From Mesorhizobium sophorae (GTDB taxonomy: Bacteria; Pseudomonadota; Alphaproteobacteria; Rhizobiales; Rhizobiaceae), in assembly GCF_002270415.1 (NCBI RefSeq), contig NZ_NNRI01000014.1, forward strand, positions 1 through 64,000: a stretch of DNA of 64,000 nt, read 5' to 3'. Shown here one piece after another: positions 60,482 through 64,000 of this stretch. The position numbers and the translations under genes were made by a program. The first letter of the stretch is position 1. Every line of letters starts with the position of its first letter. The notes below the pieces were generated by a model. It did not search any database. It saw nothing but the letters and a program-made list of their open reading frames with translations, and was not told where the DNA came from.

Positions 60482-61456
60482 TCACTGCGCCCAGGCTTTC
60501 CAATCTGCCTCGTGGGCAGCGATCCAGGCGGCCGCGACGTCTTCCGGCGTCTTGCCGCCGAGGTCGATCTCGCCGCTCATCTTGTTGAGCTCATCGGTGT
60601 CGATCGTATACGCCTTCGCCACCTTGTAGGCGACCGGCCATTTGTCCTTCATGCCGGACCAGGAGTACTTCCAGATCTCGCCATGCGGCTTGCCGCAATC
60701 ATATTTGGCGTCCGGGTTCACGCCCCATTTCGGGTCATTGTAGCATTCGGGTGTGTATTCGGGGAACTGCACCCATTCGCCCTTGTACTTGGCCGGTGCC
60801 CAATGCGGCGAATAGATCCACAGCATGATCGGCGCCTTGCGCTGGTAGGCCGAGTCCAACTCGGCGAACATCGCCGCGTCGGTGCCGGCATGGATGACGG
60901 TGAAGGGCAGTTTCAGCGCCTCGACACGCTCGTCGTCAAAGCCTTCCCAGGTCACCGGGCCGCCGAGATAGCGACCCTTCGGTGCGGTCTCCGCCGTCGA
61001 AAATGCTTCGGCACATTTCGGGTCCTTCAGGGCTTCCCAATTTGGCAAGCCCGGGCACTTTTCCTTCATGTACTCGGGAAACCACCACTCTTCCTTGGCC
61101 TTGGGCCCGAGCTTGCCGAGCCGTTCGGTCTGGCCGGTCGCGTCGGAGGCTTTCATGGCTTCGCCGGCGGTCGTGTCCCAGAACTCAAGGCCGACGTCGA
61201 GGTCGCCATTGGTGAGGCCGGTGGTCAGGCTGGAGAGGTAGTCCGCGGTCGGGTATTCGACGCTATAGCCAAGCTTTTCCAGGATGCCGCCGAGGATCTT
61301 GGCGTTCAGGTTGACACTGGTCCAGTCGAACAGCGCGATCTTGATCGGGTCGTTGGATTCGGGTGCTGCGGCTTGGGCGGAAGGTGTCAGCAGGCTTAGG
61401 GACGCGAGCGCGACGGCGCCCATCGACAGTTTCGAGATCTGGCTGCGAAATGACAT
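60482..61456 (-). CDS. tmoX: TMAO-binding periplasmic protein
   Basis: This 324-residue binding protein is of the OpuAC type with a signal peptide (LSMGAVALASLSLLTPSAQA). It is rich in tryptophans (DWTSVN, LEFWDTTAG, EEWWFPEYMKEKCPG, VTWEGFDD, IYSPHWAP), which in this class form a cation-pi cage around trimethylammonium groups. Its position in the island next to tmm and tdm points to TMAO, as in TmoX of marine bacteria. It starts the tmoXVW order; a weak operator-like sequence (61477-61492) lies just upstream. Confidence 0.86.
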   Translation of the reverse strand: MSFRSQISKLSMGAVALASLSLLTPSAQAAAPESNDPIKIALFDWTSVNLNAKILGGILEKLGYSVEYPTADYLSSLTTGLTNGDLDVGLEFWDTTAGEAMKASDATGQTERLGKLGPKAKEEWWFPEYMKEKCPGLPNWEALKDPKCAEAFSTAETAPKGRYLGGPVTWEGFDDERVEALKLPFTVIHAGTDAAMFAELDSAYQRKAPIMLWIYSPHWAPAKYKGEWVQFPEYTPECYNDPKWGVNPDAKYDCGKPHGEIWKYSWSGMKDKWPVAYKVAKAYTIDTDELNKMSGEIDLGGKTPEDVAAAWIAAHEADWKAWAQ

Positions 61457-61893
61457 GCTTGTTCTCCTTCAAGCTGTGAAAATTATCGTTCGTTCCCTTC
61501 TTGCGGCTTTTCTTGATTGTGTTGGAAAGGCTGGTCGTTGCGCAAGTCCGTCGGCGCCGAATTGTCGCCCTGGCTTTGGCCAAGGCAGGCAAGATGGTGC
61601 TCAATTCTGGTGATGGTCGAATGGGACTGGAGGGTCAGCGTCATGGCTGCCGACGGATCGCTGCGGGAGCGATCACCTGCGGATCAATTTCCAGTCTTGC
61701 GGCGCCCTGCAAGGTGCGAGCCATCAAGGTCCCATGATCTCGGCTGTCGGCCCGGCAAGCCCCATCTTGCCAGCACCGTTTCATAGGATGAAAGTATATA
61801 TACCAACGTTCATGTCGCGCAACGACTAACGCCCGCGGGACGCATAATTTCAGACTACAGGCGAAGCCGAGCCCGGTCGCCAGATCTTCCATC
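61457..61893. other. Intergenic region with possible promoter of tmo operon
   Basis: These 437 bases hold no gene I can support; short reading frames (for example 61501-61737) lack ribosome sites and similarity. GTGAAAATTATCGTTC (61477-61492) lies 21-36 bases from tmoX and weakly resembles the other amine sites. An AT-rich AGTATATATACC lies near 61794, possibly a promoter of unknown use. Confidence 0.4.
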
Positions 61894-62658
61894 CTACCAG
61901 CAGACGTAGCCGCCATCGACAATCAGGTCGAGGCCGGTGACGAAGCTCGACGCGCGGCTGGCCAGGAACACCGTCGGCCCGACCATTTCCTCCGGCGCCG
62001 CCATGCGCCCCATCGGCGTGTCGCGCTTGAAGATCTTGACCTCTTCCGCCACCTCCGGCCGCTTGTTCATCGGCGTCAGCGTGTAGCCAGGGCTGACGAC
62101 ATTGACCCGCAGCCCGCGGTCGGCCCACTCCATGGCGAGGCTCTTCGACATGTGGATGACGGCGGCTTTCGAGGAGTTGTAGTGCGCCTGCGTCAGTCCC
62201 CGGTTGACGATGGTGCCCGACATCGAGGCGATGTTGATGATCGAGCCCTTGCGCCGCGCCAGCATCTTGCGGGCTTCGGCTTGGCAGGACAGGAACACGC
62301 CGGCGACATTGACCTCGTGCACCTTTTGCCATGTCTCCAGAGACAGCGTCTCGGCCGCTTCCGACCCGGCAATGCCGGCATTGTTGACGGCGACGGTCAG
62401 CGCACCAAGTTCGCTCTCGACGCGATCGATCGCCGCCGCGAGATCGCTCTGCGATGTCACCGTGCCGGTCAGCACCAGCGCCTTGCGGCCGAGCGCCGTG
62501 ATCCGGTGAGCGGTTTCGTCCAACCCGCCCTTCGAAGCATGGCCGAAACAGGCGACGTCGGCGCCTGCCTCGGCCAGTCCGATCGCGATTGCCTGGCCGA
62601 TGCCGCTGCCGGCGCCGGTGACCAGCGCGACATCGCCGTCCAGTTTGAAAAGATCCAT
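61894..62658 (-). CDS. Short-chain dehydrogenase/reductase
   Basis: This 254-residue SDR has the NAD(P)-binding start ALVTGAGSGIGQAIA, the NNAGIAG motif, and the catalytic Tyr-Lys in HYNSSKAAVIHM. The length is that of classical SDRs, close to sugar or polyol dehydrogenases such as those for gluconate and fructose derivatives. The C terminus (IVDGGYVCW) is typical. The gene stands alone, 67 bases from the DUF427 gene. The substrate is not deducible. Confidence 0.9.
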   Translation of the reverse strand: MDLFKLDGDVALVTGAGSGIGQAIAIGLAEAGADVACFGHASKGGLDETAHRITALGRKALVLTGTVTSQSDLAAAIDRVESELGALTVAVNNAGIAGSEAAETLSLETWQKVHEVNVAGVFLSCQAEARKMLARRKGSIINIASMSGTIVNRGLTQAHYNSSKAAVIHMSKSLAMEWADRGLRVNVVSPGYTLTPMNKRPEVAEEVKIFKRDTPMGRMAAPEEMVGPTVFLASRASSFVTGLDLIVDGGYVCW

Positions 62659-62725
62659 CGATAGCCCTCCCTGCCTCAGAGAGGGTACGCGCTGAGCCGT
62701 GCTCCGATCAAGCGCTCTGCATCGC

Positions 62726-63604
62726 TCAGAAATAGCCGTCCGACGCGGCCGTGGCTTCCTTGGGGATTTCGACGCCGTCGACCAGGATCTTGTCGACCAG
62801 TTCGTGGTGGAAGCAGACCAGCCCCTTGATGCGTTCCGCCTCGTGCACCGGCTCGGGATAGTACCAGACGAGGTTCTCGTGGCGCTTGGCCTTGGTCGTC
62901 ACGTGATAATAGTTGGAGATGCCCTTATAGGGGCAGCGCGAGATGTAGCGGCTGGGCGCAAACATATCGAGCCGCGTATCGGAAATCGGCAGATAGTGGC
63001 GCACCGGATGGCCGGTCTCGAACAGGAACACGCCGCGGCGTGAATCGGCGACCTGCTCACCGTCGAGAATGACCTGCACGCGCCGCGACGACGGCAGGCA
63101 GTCGACGCGGCGGAACGGATCGCGGGCGTGCACGAAGATCTCCTCGTCCTCCTCGAACCAGTGGCCCATCTTGCTCCAGTAGAACGACATGTAGTCGGCG
63201 AGCGGCGGGCTGCCTTTCACCGGATCGGCGTAGCGCCAGGCCGCGTCCTCGACCAGCGTCACGCCGGTGTTGAGCGAATAGTGGGTCGCCACGCCCTTGA
63301 ACGGGCTCTCGGTCGTCGTCGTGCTCGGCAAGAGAAACTCTTCGCGCACGTCGCTCATCGGGAAATAATAGACCGGCAGGTGGTCGGACTCGTAGAGCAC
63401 CAGCGCGTTGACCGTGTCGGCGACAATCATCGACCCGACCTGCACCCGCAGCCGCTTCTGCGTCGGCATGGTGAAGGCGACATAACCCGGCTCGAAATCA
63501 TATTGGGTGATGCTGTCGAGCAGCGGAAAATGCGGCCCGCGGCCGCGCAGATGACGCTTGCGAATGGTACTCTCCCGGTTCTTGGTCTTGGCGATCACGT
63601 TCAT
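62726..63604 (-). CDS. Double DUF427 protein
   Basis: This 292-residue protein holds two DUF427-like domains in tandem. The first has VQVGSMIVADTVNALVLYES, LPVYYFPMSDV and SPFKGVATHYSL; the second repeats VQVILDGEQVADSRRGVFLF, VRHYLPISDTRLD and CPYKGISNYYHV. The repetition is direct evidence of an internal duplication. DUF427 function is not established. It starts directly after the solute-binding protein gene (2-base gap), so the two may be cotranscribed. Confidence 0.85.
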   Translation of the reverse strand: MNVIAKTKNRESTIRKRHLRGRGPHFPLLDSITQYDFEPGYVAFTMPTQKRLRVQVGSMIVADTVNALVLYESDHLPVYYFPMSDVREEFLLPSTTTTESPFKGVATHYSLNTGVTLVEDAAWRYADPVKGSPPLADYMSFYWSKMGHWFEEDEEIFVHARDPFRRVDCLPSSRRVQVILDGEQVADSRRGVFLFETGHPVRHYLPISDTRLDMFAPSRYISRCPYKGISNYYHVTTKAKRHENLVWYYPEPVHEAERIKGLVCFHHELVDKILVDGVEIPKEATAASDGYF

Positions 63605-63606
63605 GA

Positions 63607-64000
63607 TCAGCCTATGGATACGCGATCGAGCAGCAGCCCGGCGGCGATCGGCGGCAGTCCGCTGACATTCTTGCGCACCGGCACCAGCAGGTCGGGGAAA
63701 TAGCTGAAAATGACCGGCGTCTCGTCGAGCAGCAGTTTCTGGATGTCGGAAGCGGCGCTGCGCTGTGCGCCGATGTCGAGCGCCTTCAGATAGCTGGTGA
63801 CCATGCCGTCATAGGCCGGGCTCTTGAAATGCGCCGCGTTCCAGGGGCCGTCGCTGACCAGCGGGCTTTTGAGGAAGACATTGGGCACGCTGCGATGCGC
63901 GTAGTCGGTGATGCCGAGCGGGCTGTCCAGCCAGTCCGACTGGCCGAACACCGCCTTGCCGTAGTACTTGTCCTGGTCCTCGATGTTGAGCGCGATGCGG
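63607..64000 (-). CDS. ABC transporter solute-binding protein, family 5 (partial)
   Basis: This is the C-terminal end of a peptide/nickel-type (SBP family 5) periplasmic binding protein; its 5' part lies beyond the window. Read on the minus strand from the edge it gives RIALNIEDQDKYYGKAVFGQ, SDWLDSPLGITDYAHRSVPN and the closing DETPVIFSYFPDLLVPVRKN, VSGLPPIAAG, typical of the family's last lobe. The imported solute is unknown. Confidence 0.85.
   Translation of the reverse strand, partial: RIALNIEDQDKYYGKAVFGQSDWLDSPLGITDYAHRSVPNVFLKSPLVSDGPWNAAHFKSPAYDGMVTSYLKALDIGAQRSAASDIQKLLLDETPVIFSYFPDLLVPVRKNVSGLPPIAAGLLLDRVSIG

Noticed and set aside
57346..61456. Glycine betaine/proline osmoprotectant importer (ProVWX)
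   Set aside because: Possible by fold, but the tmm-tdm context and the binding-protein appearance favour TMAO; kept only as an alternative.
61501..61737. 78-codon plus-strand frame upstream of tmoX
   Set aside because: No ribosome site and no similarity; composition like other intergenic frames.
1..64000. CRISPR arrays, tRNA, rRNA and prophage
   Set aside because: No regularly spaced repeats, tRNA-like cloverleafs, rRNA segments or phage structural genes were seen on reading both strands.

Overview
The window looks like chromosomal DNA of an alphaproteobacterium of the order Hyphomicrobiales, most likely Mesorhizobium or a close relative. The indications are high GC coding sequence, a short second FtsZ lacking the usual C-terminal tail, a RibH2-type lumazine synthase behind an FMN riboswitch, and copies of a short dispersed intergenic repeat of a kind common in rhizobia. 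No rRNA, tRNA or CRISPR was seen. The taxonomic call is inference from protein families, not from a marker search.

Left part (1-15.4 kb). A decayed transposase tail opens the window, followed by the short FtsZ paralogue. Then comes a tightly packed five-gene operon (1576-8975): SWIM zinc-finger protein, DUF5691 protein, MoxR AAA+ ATPase, DUF5682 protein and VWA protein. This is the most system-like and least understood unit here. I read it as an ATP-driven MoxR/VWA machine with a possible hydrolase partner. Convergent genes follow for class II fructose-bisphosphate aldolase and riboswitch-controlled ribH2, then a divergent MFS transporter/Lrp-type regulator pair.

Middle part (13-30.6 kb). 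mtnA and mtnK (methylthioribose salvage) are divergent from a ribose-type sugar ABC importer across a perfect 29-bp palindrome. A bifunctional class II aldolase/short-chain dehydrogenase and a SorC-family regulator lie nearby. Together these could form a pathway that imports and cleaves 5-deoxy- or 5-methylthio-pentoses (the DHAP shunt logic). An acyl-CoA ligase follows, then a TetR-controlled RND efflux operon with a striking 36-bp operator-like inverted repeat.

Right part (30.6-61.5 kb). This is an apparently complete methylated-amine catabolic island: tmm (trimethylamine to TMAO), tdm (TMAO to dimethylamine and formaldehyde), dmmDABC (dimethylamine to methylamine), gmaS, mgsABC and mgdABCD (methylamine to N-methylglutamate to methylene-THF), tmoXWV (TMAO import), two APC-family permeases, a six-gene membrane operon with three very small membrane proteins, and a cupin-XRE regulator. 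A short AT-rich motif related to GTGAAAT...TTTC recurs close upstream of most of these transcription units and is a candidate operator. An IS110 transposase gene sits inside the island, between 12-bp inverted repeats.

The right end (61.9-64 kb) holds an SDR oxidoreductase, a double DUF427 protein and the 3' end of a peptide-type ABC solute-binding protein running off the window.
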